DNA of 64,000 bases from Cycas panzhihuaensis (lineage: Eukaryota > Cycadophyta). The translations under genes and the position numbers were made by a program. This document shows, piece after piece, positions 12,737 to 24,600 of the stretch (position 1 is its first letter; every line of letters starts with the position of its first letter). The notes beneath the pieces were generated by a model, which did not search any database, was not told where the DNA came from, and saw only the letters and a program-made list of their open reading frames with translations. Location of the stretch: NCBI GenBank assembly GCA_023213395.1, contig CM041465.1, positions 196,857,741 through 196,921,740 of the forward strand, in the 5' to 3' direction.

Positions 12737-15198
12737 GCATCTGTTTCCTAGCTACTGGGAATGGACTCGAGACGCATCGACGTAGGTTTATTCAGGTATA
12801 CTTTCTTACTTTTTCTTGCCCATGCTTGATTGAGGTTATTTAGAGTAGGTTGCTTGACATATGCCTGCCTGCACGCATTACTTTTCTACTTGTTCATAAT
12901 GCATGTGCCTACGGCACACCATCAGCCTATGATGACTCACAGCGAGGGCATTCCTCAGTGAATGCTACACCCCATATGGCGCACAGCCACCCACGTTGTC
13001 TCCACGGTCCCCCGAGATGTTTCCGTCAGTCCTATTTACTCTCGTTACGACGTGTTGCTTATGTTGCAGTCCTTCTTAAGCCTGATTTAATCCTTAGTTA
13101 GGACTCTTTGCATTGTTTTGGGTACCTGGGCATTCCCCTAGCTGCTCTAACTTATGTTTAGCCTTGGTTTTTACCCCAAAACCTGATTTTTCCGCTTATT
13201 TTTCTCTTTTTTTGTTTCCAGCCTGATACCGCTGTAAACTTAGCGGTATCCTTGAGTTCTTGCGTGATCATTGCTTAAAATTTAAAAAAAAGAGAACCAC
13301 GCGACAGTTTCCATTTTTTCGCAAAACTGCCGCATGGCATTGATTAATTTGAGTCGCCCTGACATCCCCAACGTTCACATGCTATGAACAGGGGATAAAG
13401 GGGATTTTGCTCCCCATTTTTCAGATCTTTTGGCCATTTTTCAAATCTCTAAGAAGAATTTCTAACTTTCACACAAGAAAACACACAGAAAAAGACAAAC
13501 CACATACATAACAACTGGACAAAGGAGGAGAGGATTGCTACCAGCTGGACTTGCAGGGCCATTCACGCCTCTCGCTCTCCACAAAGAAGCTCCATTCTTC
13601 TTTGCAGGTGCTCAAGGATCCAAGTGACTTCTTCACCCAAAAGCTGCTTCAAGAGCCAACTTCCAAGGCTCCAAACTTACAAGGAGTTTCCTTCATCCAC
13701 ACTCTTGCAAGAACCACTCATGATCAGTCCCTATATGTTGTTTATTGCTGATGTTCCTAGTGGCAAAGTGCATGCTTGATCTTCCCCATACAAGGTACTT
13801 CTTAGTTCTACTTGCAAATTCACCTTTTTTTAATTTATTTCTTTTGCTTCTCAATGAACGTGATCCTAGTTAGCTACAGTTCTCCTCATAGTGTTGCTCT
13901 AGATTAGGGGTACCTTCCCGTTGTTTCTTTGAAGCCCCTCCATTTTCCATTAAACTATCTCTTTCACTCTTTCCTTAGTTAGCAGGTGTAAAGGGGTACA
14001 TACGAGGATTTGAGGGAGGTAGGCGGGGTTCCGTCCCCCATTGCTGTCCTTCTCCCCAAGGGTTCTGTCCCTTGTCCTCTTTCCCTTTGCCATCTACACT
14101 TTCTTAGGGAATGGGTTAAGGGAGTTTAGGGGATTTAGTTAAGGCATTCCGATTGGCATAGACAACCCGTCACTACCTCATTGCCAACTAGTTTTCCTTC
14201 CCGAGTTCCATGGAGGTCTCCCGTGAGTGAGTTAGCCATCCCGAGGCTATACTCCTTTCCCTTTCAGGTGTTTTCGTGGTACATGGTGGTGAGAGCGTTT
14301 CTTGTATGTTGCTATTTCGTTTTGTTACATTCTGATGCTTAGCTTAGATCTTAGTTTTATTTGATTTCAGTTTATATATATATTTTTCTTGGTATATCTT
14401 GTGGCCTCTCTTCCGAGAGGAAGGTGTCCTTCTCACCTGTTTACAGGATCTCACATTGGTGGAGTGATACGTGGGACGAGCCCGTTGCAGGTTAGTTCCC
14501 TACGTAGTGCATCTCTTTCTTTGGTTTCAAGCTTTCTGTTTTTTCCCGTTTTATTTACTTTTTGCATGCTTAAGGGGAGGTAAGTAAACCCCTCTTCTAT
14601 CACTTCCCAAACCATCACGCCAGGCGTGCATGTATGGCGGATGAAAAAGGAAGGAGCGGGACTTAGAGAGACGAGCTGAACCTCCATTCAAGCGCCGGAT
14701 CCAGGTATTCCCCTTGCTTCCCATGTATCCCCTTTTACATTGTTACCTTTCATGCATCTACCTGAGTAGATAGGAAATTGTAAAAGAACATAAAGGAAAA
14801 AGGGAAAGCGCATTCATCTTTTTGCATTATTTCTTGTTTTATATAGCATAGCATAGACAGCTTGCCTGTGTAGTATTCGAGCTGTCCCCATTGCACCTTT
14901 TCTCGCATTTGCCTGCACATTAGTTAGTTGCCCTCCCATTCATTGCCTTCTCATTGCCTTAAGAAGACGCAACGCGCAAGGCATTCTCACTCCTTCCCGG
15001 CCATCTGAAGGGTAGGAAGGCCTTGTTTTGCACGGCTACCTGGAAGCAACCAGGCACCTTGCAGTCCCGAATCAGGACTTCACAAGACGGATGCCTCATG
15101 AGGTGAGGTCCTCGCTGCCTAGCTTAGTTAGCATAGCGCATTCTCATATCCTTTTGCTAGACGTAGGGACACCAGCCCGTAGCGAGTGTTTCAGCATC
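12737..15198 (+). mobile_element. solo LTR of a Gypsy-C-type element, with target duplication
   Basis: A GC-richer 2452-bp block (12742-15193) starts TGTTTCC and ends GTTTCA. It is flanked by a perfect 5-bp duplication GCATC (12737-12741 and 15194-15198). It is homologous, in opposite orientation, to the LTR of Gypsy-C at 56108-60063 once the TRIM-like insertion there is removed. Shared landmarks include the start (GGGAATGGACTCGAGACG), TTGACATATNCCTGCC near 12853, GGACTCTTTGCA near 13102, and the terminal GCTAGACRTAGG. One LTR with its own target duplication and no internal sequence is the footprint left by recombination between two LTRs. Open frames inside (13551, 14389, 15028) are not genes. 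Confidence 0.93.
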
Positions 15199-15606
15199 CT
15201 ACATTTGAGTTTTAAGTTATGTACACCCAAGGATGTCAACTTCTACATTGGCCTACAATCTTGTATATTGATCACTTACTTATTTGTAAAAAGTGATCCA
15301 TAGTGTAATCATAATCATAGTGCTTCTTATATTCCTACTGCATTAGGTTAGTATTTTTCCACAAGTGTTAGTGGCCAATTTTCATTATAGTGCTTCTCAT
15401 ATTCCTATTGCGTCAGGTTAATATTTGTCACAAGTGTTGGTGACTTTTCTCTAAGTTGCTCCCTTCATCTTTGAGCAACCATTCTCGCTTCTTCTTCCTT
15501 CTACTACACTAGTATATTGCATCTCCTATTTGTAAACAATGATTGGTTATTTATTTCCATCACTTTTATAGTCCCTTATTCATTTCTTCCCTTCTCAAAA
15601 GACACC
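15199..15606 (+). other. Copia-2 leader, second part, with 70-bp tandem duplication
   Basis: TAGTGCTTCTTATATTCCTA at 15318 recurs as TAGTGCTTCTCATATTCCTA at 15388, a 70-bp period, each followed by ACAAGTGTTRGTG. Otherwise featureless up to the gag start. Confidence 0.65.
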
Positions 15607-16690
15607 ATGTCTTCACAATTCAAGTAAAATATAAACTACATTCTAAAAGGAAAAGAAAATTGGGACATGTGGTTCACTGGTGTTAGAAATGCTACAAAGT
15701 ATGAAGGTCTAGAAAGAGATCACTTACAACCTACACACCAATGGAAACTTGATGATGATAAAATTCATGTAGGGATACTGCTTGTTATTAATTATTCCCT
15801 GTATAATCTCATTGATGAAGCTGTACATAATACAACATAGAAAGTTCTTTAAGTTCTTAAGAAGAATTTTAATACTAAATTAGACTTAGAATTTGTTCAC
15901 TTAGTGTTGAAGATGAATAAATTGAAAATGCAGAAAGGATATGCAAGTGAGACAATCAATCTCCATCATCCAATCAAGTAAGCCGTTGATCAAGATTTTA
16001 AAACTTAATGGATTACCTAGGCTTTCTTAATTCAGTCATGTCTCCATATCCCAAATTACAAAAATCTATTGGGAAGTCTTCAATCTAGTGGCACTTTGAA
16101 GACCCTAAACTTTGAAGCTCTTATTGATAAGTTCATTGAATTTGATAAGACCTTTGATACCAACTTCACCACTATATCAGATCCAGTTAATGCTACTTTT
16201 GAAAGTGGAAGAAGATCTTTGTTATAGCAAAAATCAAGGTCAATACTCCCGCAGAGGTGATAATTCCTGTGGAAGAGGAAGAGGTAGTCAACAAGGACAA
16301 CGTCCTCTTGGTCAACATGCTCCTCAACTCTAACAAAAACAGTCTCAAGGCCAAGGCCAAAATAATCAGAGACAATCCAACCAGCCTAATACTTCTTATG
16401 GGACTAGAAATCAAACAATTATGTGCCAAAGGTGTAATAGAAAAGGACATTATGCCAAAAATTGTAAAATGCCCACCAACAAACTACCAAGTTATCAACA
16501 GTACCATGATGCACACAATATTGACAATACTTCTTTTGAAGATGCTTTTGGTGGAATGTAATTTGCTCATGTACACCTTTAAAGAATTGAGACCACTTCA
16601 TCAAATGTTGTTGATAGATCCACCAAGTATATTAAGGCTCATTGTGGCTATGCTTATTCACTTTCACCTTCACCACTTGGAGTTGTAAAT
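15607..16690 (+). pseudogene. Copia-2 gag (nucleocapsid-like) remnant
   Basis: The likely start is the ATG at 15607 (MSSQFK then a stop). A gag body follows with ENWDMWFTGVRNATKYEGL and EALIDKFIEFDKTF. A CCHC zinc knuckle, CQRCNRKGHYAKNC (C-x2-C-x4-H-x4-C), is intact at 16424-16465, preceded by a Gln/Asn-rich stretch as in many copia gags. The protein would package element RNA. Several stops (for example in the sixth to seventh codon and near 15840) and frame changes show it is inactive. Open frames 16112-16333 and 16257-16688 are pieces or shifted frames of this region. Confidence 0.85.
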
Positions 16691-16699
16691 AGTACCACC

Positions 16700-18010
16700 T
16701 CAAATACTTCATTGTAGATCATGGATACTAGAGCAACACAACACATGACTTGTCATCGTTAATTCTTTCAAGATTTTGACTCTGAAGTTTGTGGTGTTGT
16801 ACACATAGATAACAAATCATCTTAGCCAGTCGAAGGACTTGGAATTGTTTGCCTAAAACTCCTAGGCCTTCCAGATTTTACACTTGTTGATGTTTTATAT
16901 ATTCCTACTTTGAAGCAAAACCTTCTCTCCCTATCCACCCTTGTCTCTCATGGATTTGATCTGAGTGTAACTGTAAATAATCAAACTCTTTGTGTCACTC
17001 ACCCTCTTTCAAATACTGTGGTTATGACCAAAATTATTGATGGCAATCTTTTTCACCTAATTGGCTCACCATCCTCTGAAGCTAACTATGTTGATGATGA
17101 CTTTACTTTTACCACAACCCTGACTCCTCAAAAGTTATCCCAAGAGGCCCTATGGCATGCTCGTATGGGCCATATCAAAATTGATCATTTAAGAGAACTA
17201 CATGCCACTCTTCCTAGTTTGCCTAGGCTCTCGTCTAAGCCCTTCAAATATGAAGCATGTATTATTGCCAAATCTCAAAGACAACCCTTTCCTCGTAGTC
17301 AGTAGAAATCTAGCCAACCTTTGCAGCTTGTACACTCAGATATATGCAATCCTATGCCCATCCTTTCTAAAAAATAGAAGTGGTATTATATTACTTTCAT
17401 TAATAATTTTACCAAGAAAGTATGGGTTTTTTTTTTGCAAAGAAAGATGAAGCTTTTTCTATGTTTCAAGCTTTCAAGGCCCGCGTGGAAAATAAATCTG
17501 GATTCAAGATCAAAATACTCAAGACTGACAATGGTGGTGAGTACACATCCAATGAGTTTGAATTATACCTCTGTCAGCATAGAATCAAATATTAGACCAC
17601 TGTTGTAAGTACACCCCAGCAAAATAGAGTTGTCGAGTGCATGAATAGGACCGTCATGAACATGGCTCGTGATATGTTGGTATATAAGAACGTCCCTATC
17701 TATCTTTGGGTTGAGGCTATCTAGACTACTGTGTATTGTATCAACACTATTAGTTCCTCCAAGCTTGGCCCCTCTCCACATGAAATGTGGTATGGACAAA
17801 TCCCCTCTATCTCCCACTTCAAAATTTTTAGCTCTACTTGTTATGATCATATTTTAGAGGAACATAGAAATAAGCTTCAAGATTGAGTCACCAAAGGCAT
17901 CTTTGTCGAGTATCCTATGGATAGAAAGGGGTATAAGATTTTTATACCTTCACAGTACAAAATCATCATCACTAGAGATGTTATATTTGTAGAGACTGAA
18001 GATTAATTAC
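16700..18010 (+). pseudogene. Copia-2 protease and integrase remnant
   Basis: The protease motif reads I-M-D-T-R-A-T near 16718-16740, where I-x-D-S/T-G-A is expected, so the catalytic Gly is replaced by Arg. Frame 16910-17305 continues through LKQNLLSLSTL to the GAG-pre-integrase motif LWHARMGHI (about 17150-17180). The integrase core at 17320-18000 has HSDICNP, TDNGGEYTSNEF (about 17525-17560) and PQQNRVVECMNRT (about 17610-17650), so all three acidic positions are recognisable. Stops occur between them and near 17880. Overlapping frames on either strand at 17202-17857 are shadows. Confidence 0.88.
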
Positions 18011-18159
18011 TCAGACTTAACTCCAAGATGCCTTCATATTGATTTAATGATGCTACTGAATTTGATGTCCAAATTCTAAAATTTAGAGGGGGAGATGCTC
18101 AACAGTTGCTCAAAATCTTGGAATCTGATAATAAAGCCTTAGAAGATACAAGCTATAAT

Positions 18160-20020
18160 TCCTAGCCAATGTGTATACATCCAACACTATCATTTGTGAA
18201 TAGCCAAGTTGACAAAGGCAAAGCCATAATAGAAGGATCATCTTCTCTAACATCTGTGGCTGGCCCATCTTCTCCAGCATCATCAACTTCCTCCATGCCA
18301 AACATTTCATATGATTCTTTTCAAGATCAAAACGAAGACCAAGAGGCTGTGGAAATGAAAACCTCATTCCCAACTCAAGGTTTTTGTGAAGCCTACCAAC
18401 TACATAAGGACATGCGACTAGATGAGGTAGGCAAAACTAAGACTAAAAGTGCCCATAAAGCAAGGATACATGAATCACTTTCTGTTGAGCTTCAACTAAT
18501 AGAACTGCACCTTGCTCTTAATGAAGAGCCCCTAACGTACTAAGAAGCTATAAAGCATACAGCTTGGAGAAATACCATGAGTACCAATCTCTTATCAAGA
18601 ATGGTACATGGGAGCTTGTTGATCTATCACTTGGAAGAAAGGCAGTTCAAAATAAATGAGTGTTCAAAAATAAGTACAGATCGGATGGCACCCTAGAAAA
18701 ACACAAGGCGATGTTAGTAGCAAAAGGATTCACGCAAAGGGATGGCATCGACTACACTAAAATCTTTAGTCCTACAACCAAGTGGCCTACAATTAGAACT
18801 CTTATAGCCTTAGCTGCTCAACAGGGTTGGAAAATCCACCAACTCGATGTTAAAACTGCATTTCTCAATGGGGACCTTAAAGAAGAAATTTACATGGCTC
18901 AGCTAAAAGGATATGAAATTGTTGGTCAAGAGCATAAAGTTTGCAAGCTCAAAAAGTCCTTGTATGGCCTAAAGCAAGCCCCTCGTGCTTGGTTTACCAA
19001 GTTATCTAAAAGAATAAGGCAACTTAGCTATGAGGTTTGTGACTATCAAGATATTAATGTAACATTATTCATCAAGCGCCAAAATGATAAAGTCAATTAC
19101 CTCTTAATCTTTGTGGATGATATGTTAATAATGGGGAATAGTAAATAGGTAATCAGCCTGCTAAAGAAGGACCTTGCTAAAACTTTTGAATTATCTGACC
19201 TCAAGTTGATGAAATATTACTTGGGAATTGAAGTAACTCAAATGAATGGAAAAATCTTTCTCTCCCAAGAAAAATATATCAATGATCTTCTAATAAAGTT
19301 TCAGTTGGAAGGTGCTTGACCAGTGGATACACCTATGGAGCATAATATTAAACTCTCAACTGATGGTGACACTAGAGAGGCAGACGCAACACTTTGCATA
19401 TAACTTGTAGGTAGTCTCATCTATACTACCAACATAAGGCCAGATATTGCACACTCTGTCGGCATTCTTGTAAGATTCATGACAAATCCTAAGTAGAATC
19501 ATTAGCAAGTTGTAATGCAAGTGTTAAGGTACCTAAAGACAACTAACAAATATGGTCTGTTGTATGAACCCAATGCAGAATTTAAACTTTATGCATACAC
19601 AGACTCAGACTTTGCCAGAGATAAAGACACAGGAAGATCTACGTCTGGGTATGTAACATTTCTTAGAATAACATTAATATCATGGAGATCCAGATGGTAG
19701 AAGATAATTACAGACTCAACTACTGAAGCTGAATATATTGCTACTTCTGAGACAAGCAAGGAAGTGATATGACTTAACAATTGTTGAATACATTAAATGC
19801 CACCCAAACAAGTTCTACTAGCTTACATGTAGATAATCAATCTACAATCCAAATGGCTAAAAATCTTATATTTAATGATTGTACCAAACATATAAGTGCG
19901 AAAGTCCACAAGATTAGAGAACTAGTTCATGATGGCATAATTCAACTGGAGTACTACCCCACAGCAAATCAAGTTGTCGATATCTTTACCAAACCACTAA
20001 AGAGGGTGAAGTTTGAATAG
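18160..20020 (+). pseudogene. Copia-2 reverse transcriptase and RNase H remnant
   Basis: The linker (18169-18543) is Ser-rich and leads into RT. Frame 18660-19148 holds most of the palm: YRSDGTLEKHKAMLVAKGF, GIDYTKIFSP, QLDVKTAFLNGDL and KSLYGLKQAPRAW. The active site FVDD is at 19110-19121 (YVDD is usual). After a stop, MKYYLGIEV follows near 19210. RNase H lies at about 19500-20015 with YTDSDFARDKDTGRSTSGY, TEAEYIA and the C-terminal QVVDIFTKPLKRVKFE. This is the best preserved pol in the LTR elements here, but at least eight in-frame stops remain. Confidence 0.92.
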
Positions 20021-20493
20021 TTCTGAAAGTAACTCGGCCTTAGGGCCTCCATCTCTGACTGATTGAAAGAGATGACAATAAGACCATCATGCTTTGTCTC
20101 GTTCGTGAAAATCCCTTGTGGGCACAAAAGAACAAGAGTAAGTCTCTACTCTATCCCATTCGTGAAAACCCCTTGTGGGCATGAAAGGATAAGGGTTATA
20201 TCATTTTGGAAAATCTGAACCTGTGAAAATCTGAAAGGGCATGGGGGATGACCAAATGGTATATGGAGACTCAGTATATTTTAGCTACAAAATTCATTGT
20301 ACTGATTGGCTATCGAGCTTTATTTAAAGAGTCACCTGAGCTAGGTTAATAGATTAAAAAATCTATGGATTTTCTTCCCCATGAGGGTTTCCCACAAAAG
20401 TGTTATAGTAGTTTACTTGTAAGAGGCTCAAATGAAAACCTCATAGGATAGAATAAAATAGGATGAAATGACCTTCTACCATTAAGGGGGAGA
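20021..20493 (+). other. Copia-2 3' untranslated region with polypurine tract
   Basis: The motif TTCGTGAAAAYCCCTTGTGG occurs at about 20102 and 20159 (period 57 bp), and a weaker version follows. AAGGGGGAGA at 20484-20493, directly before the 3' LTR, is a classic copia polypurine tract. Confidence 0.75.
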
Positions 20494-20494
20494 T

Positions 20495-20792
20495 TAAAAA
20501 GGGTCAACGTCACAAGGTCATTACATTAGTTAATTATTTCTAAAAAGTCTCTTAGGTGAACTTTAAATTAGATCACTTAAGTGAAATGCACTTTCATGTA
20601 TATTATGTGTAATTTCATTTCACCTAACTCCAATGCTCCCTCTCTCAATATAAAAGTAAAAGCTTAATCGAGGAGGGTCATTCTTATCTCCCCATTTTGT
20701 GAGAACTACTTTCTTTCTCTCAAGTCTCTCTTGCTACCATGTTTGCCTTTATGTTTAGTACATGGAGATGAAGGATAGATCCACTCTTTTCA
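20495..20792 (+). repeat. Copia-2 3' LTR
   Basis: 298 bp, aligned end to end with 10833-11130 without an overall length difference; about 25 differences by hand count. It ends CTTTTCA and is followed by the duplicated target ATATC. Confidence 0.92.
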
Positions 20793-21469
20793 ATATCATA
20801 CAAATCTTATGCTTCAAATTTTCATATGTTAAATCTTTTTACCAAATGATTTCATGCACCTTCATTTTTTTTTTTCTCAAAAGTTCTCTAAATGAAACTA
20901 TTGCAATAGTAAACTTTATAAGAATTTCATGGTTATACCTTCATTTCGTTTAAAGTTTTAAACAACTTTTTGGCATCTTATAAGTTCATTAACTTGTAGG
21001 TTTATCAAAATTTCCCTAGGTATAGTAGGAATACCATCAAATTTTCCATAAATCTAATAATTTTAGCATTAATTTTTGTTGGTTAGATTTTATTTACCTC
21101 ATAGATTTGTATTGGCATAGTAACTTTTCATTGTTTTACATGTTTTTAGTAGGAGATGATAAATGCATTGCTCATTTATTCATAAAATGTTTTTCTTAGG
21201 TATGGTGGGAATGTTGCCTAGTTTTTTGTATGATTAGTAAGTATTATTGTAGAAAGTTTCATTCAAGTTACTTACTAAATTTATCCAGTGATTAGATTCA
21301 CTTTTGTTCTCCTTTTTATTTCCTTATTATCCTCGTTGTACATGTTTTATTTGCTAAACTATTTAGCAAGAAAGACAAGCAAGAGATTAGAGGTTCAAGT
21401 AATAATATAAACTAATAATTCCACCTTAATAAGAAGCAAGTTCAAGTATCACTTCTTTTCACCTTACCC
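20793..21469. other. AT-rich flank, nothing recognised
   Basis: Host or old repeat DNA between Copia-2 and LINE-A. I see no gene, no LTR pair and no clear repeat. The same DNA resumes at 27894 on the other side of LINE-A. Confidence 0.5.
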
Positions 21470-21488
21470 ACTTTCTTCTCATTTACTT

Positions 21489-21611
21489 TTTTTTTTTTTT
21501 TATATGGTAAAATAATATTACAGGGGTTTTAACTAGGTCCCCAAACCCTGTACATCAAGGCCCAACGACATAGAAAAGATGACCATGACAGGCCCATGGT
21601 CTAGCCCAGTA
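21489..21611 (-). other. LINE-A 3' UTR and poly(A)
   Basis: After the ORF2 stop the minus strand reads a short tail, ending TTACCATATA and a run of A. LINE-B has a matching tail (GGGCTAGACCATGGGC, then CAGTTAAAACCCC) ending in its own A run. Confidence 0.85.
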
Positions 21612-24600
21612 TTAAATCTCTCGTTCTCCTTTGCCTACCACTCCGATATGTGCATCAGCCCTGACCAATCTCAATAACTCCTCTGGGAATTCTTCTTTCC
21701 AGACTTTTGATCTTCTATTTGACACTACCCAGTTTGCCAGCCAATCTGCTACCGAATTCCCTTCCCTATAAATATGCTAAATCTGAACATCGACTTTGGA
21801 ACTCAATACATCGTGGACATATACGAAGATATCATTATTGTCCCATCCAGGGTCCACTTCCCTTTTCAAGCATTTTATTACATACATTGAATCACCCTCT
21901 ATGACCACCCTTTGCCTTTCCTCCTTGTCCATCAGAGTTACTGCCCTCAGCATAGCCCAGACCTCGACTTTCTGGTTCGACTAGATGCCTAAGTACTCCG
22001 CGAAAGCCTAATACAGATTACCACCATGATCCCTGCAAAGGCCACCCCCTCCTGCCTCTCCGGGGTTACCTTTGGCCGCTCTATCAAAATTTATTTTTAC
22101 CCATGATAAATCTGGAGGGTACCACTTAATATCTCTTCTCCTCTCTCTATCACCCGTCTGGGGATCTATACCCCACTCTTTAATAATACCTTCTTCCCCC
22201 TTGGGTATCCTGTCCCCCTTTGGTTCAACCAGCATTTCTGAAATACCCTTCCTAATCTCCAAGAGCAGGGTCGGGCTATCCTTCTCTATTCCCTTGAAGG
22301 TCCTTCTGTTTCGTTCTTTCCATATGTACCAGGAGCCTACCGGGAGGATCATCTTCCAGATTCTAATAAGAGTTTTACTTTTGAAAGGGGAAGTCCAAGC
22401 TATCCACTGCTCTTTTAGGGATTTAGATGAAACCCAAGCTGTTCCATCCCAGACCAAATGCCACTCCAAATGCTCGACGAATAGGGGCAGTGAATACTTA
22501 GGTGGTCCAGGGTTTCAACTTCTGTCTTGCAAAGAGCACACCTACTAGCCAAATGAAAACCCCTCTTCGAGAGATTATCCATTGTGAGTAATTTATTTTG
22601 GAGACATAACCACCAAAAAGTGGCTATCTTTGGGAGAATCCCTAACTTCTAAACCCCTGCTAACATGTCGTTCCTGTCCCAGCCCTCCCTGCTCATCCTC
22701 AGATTATAACCAGTTTTAACCGTATATGAGCCCATAGATGAGGGGGGCAAGACCGGAATATCTAGCACCAGGCACTTCGGAAAATATTGGTTTTCTAATC
22801 TCTCCTTCACTCTGTGGATCTCCTCCATAAAGCCTTGCAATTCCTCAAATGACCTCCACCTCATATCCTTTCCTTGCCCCACCCAATAATCTTTAAAAAA
22901 GGGGCCATAGCGATTTATACAGTCCCTCTTCATAATGCCAATGTTAGGCAGCTCCTCTAATTTAGAGTGCCCACACCATCTATCTTCCTAAAACCCTATG
23001 CTTTCACCGTCCCCCAATTTCCATCTCATACCATCGTGAAGGAGGGACCTCGAGGCCCTAATAGCCCTCCATACCAGGGAGCACTCAAAGCAATGCCCCT
23101 CCTCTAGCAAGAAGTGATTGTCCCCCAAGTACTTCCTTGCTACAATTCTCCCCCAAATCGCATCAACTTCTTTAGTGAGTCTCCACCCTATCTTTGCCAG
23201 GAGGGCTTCATTAAAAAAGCCCAACCTTCTAACACTAAGACCTCACGCCCACCTCGGCTCACATACCCTCTCCCAAGACACTAGGTGGATCCTCTTTTTA
23301 TCTTCGGCTCCTAATCATAGGAATCTCTTCATGATTTCCTCCAGAGTAGAAATAACCCTACTTGGCATTTTAAATACCATCATATGGTAGACCGGGATAC
23401 TCTGCAGGGAAGCCACCACAAGCTGAATTTTCCCGGACCAGCTGAGAAGAGCCCCTTTCCAGCCCGCTAATTTCTTATTGAATCTGCTCACTACCGGATC
23501 CCACAAATCCTTCCCCATCTTACCCACAAACAGAGGCATACCGAGGTATGAGCTAGGGAGGGAGCACCTGGCTATCTCCAGAATCCTGTTAATTCTTCTT
23601 TGCTTCCCCTCCGGCGTATTGATAAAGAAAGCTGAGCTTTTATCCAAATTGATTTTTTTGTTTGTAGCCCTTTCGTACGCTTGAAGACCCGCTTTTAGGG
23701 CCCTGGCCTCCTCCAAGGAGGCCCTGCATAGAAAAATATTATCATCTACAAACTGATGGTGCATAATATTATCTAGGTTAGAGGAAGTTTTCAAACCTGT
23801 TAGCCTCCCTATACGCTGGGCCTCCAAAGTAGCCCTACCTAGCATTTCAGCCATGATAATGAATAAGAAGGGGGAAAGGGGGTCACCTTGCCTTAAACCC
23901 CTCGACCCATTAAAAAAAGGAGTCGACCTCCCATTTATCAACACCGAAAAGGACACTCTGGATATACAGCATCTCATCCAGTCTCTCCATACCTCTCCAA
24001 AACCAAACGCCTCAAGGCAATCCAGTAGACAATCCCAAGCCACCCGATCATAGGCTTTGGACATATCTGTTTTAATTATCATGCCCGCTTCCTTACGGTG
24101 AAACGTCGAATGTAAGGTTTCATGGACAATTATAATACCATCTGAGATTTATCTGCCTCTCACAAATCCATCTTGATTAGGAGAGATAACCTCCAGGAGA
24201 GTCTCCCTCAGACGGTTTGCTAGCACTTTGGCCAATATCTTGTATTTCACATTACACAAGCTAATTGGTCTAAAGTCTTCCATAACTTCCACACCCTCCC
24301 TCTTCGAAATCAAAGCTAAAAAAGTAGCCTGCCACTCCTTCAGTATTGTCCGACTTAGAAAGAATTCATTAAGCGCCAGCATAAGATCATCCTTGATTAT
24401 CTCCCAATATTCTTCGAAGAATCCTGGAGGGAAACCATCTGGCCCCGGAGCCTTATCCCTACCCATTTTAAATAAGGCTCTCTCTACCTCCTCTTGAGAG
24501 AAGGGTTCTGTCAGTTTTTTGTTAAGGGCCTCCGAGATCACTTTCAGGATATTTTATAAAAGTGCCACCCTAAGGACAAGGTCCTGGCAACCTGGCTTTG

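Larger units (their letters stand above)
10833..20792 (+). mobile_element. Copia-2: structurally complete copia element with nested solo LTR
   Basis: Two LTRs of equal length (298 bp) flank a tRNA-Met primer site, a long leader, gag, protease, integrase, RT, RNase H and a polypurine tract in correct copia order. The flanks are ATAAC (10828-10832) and ATATC (20793-20797), a 5-bp target duplication with one mismatch. By hand I count about 25 differences between the LTRs over 298 positions, so the insertion is old. The 9.96-kb length is inflated by a 2.45-kb solo gypsy LTR; without it the element is about 7.5 kb, with an unusually long leader of about 2.0 kb. All reading frames are broken. Confidence 0.92.

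Noticed and set aside
12851-12851. First guess of the Gypsy-C-type LTR start at TTGACATATGCC
   Set aside because: Homology with the Gypsy-C copy continues upstream across the TRIM-like insertion to TGTTTCC, where a perfect GCATC target duplication is found (12742).
22072-22548. 158-codon plus-strand frame
   Set aside because: Antisense shadow of the LINE-A RNase H and zinc-binding region.
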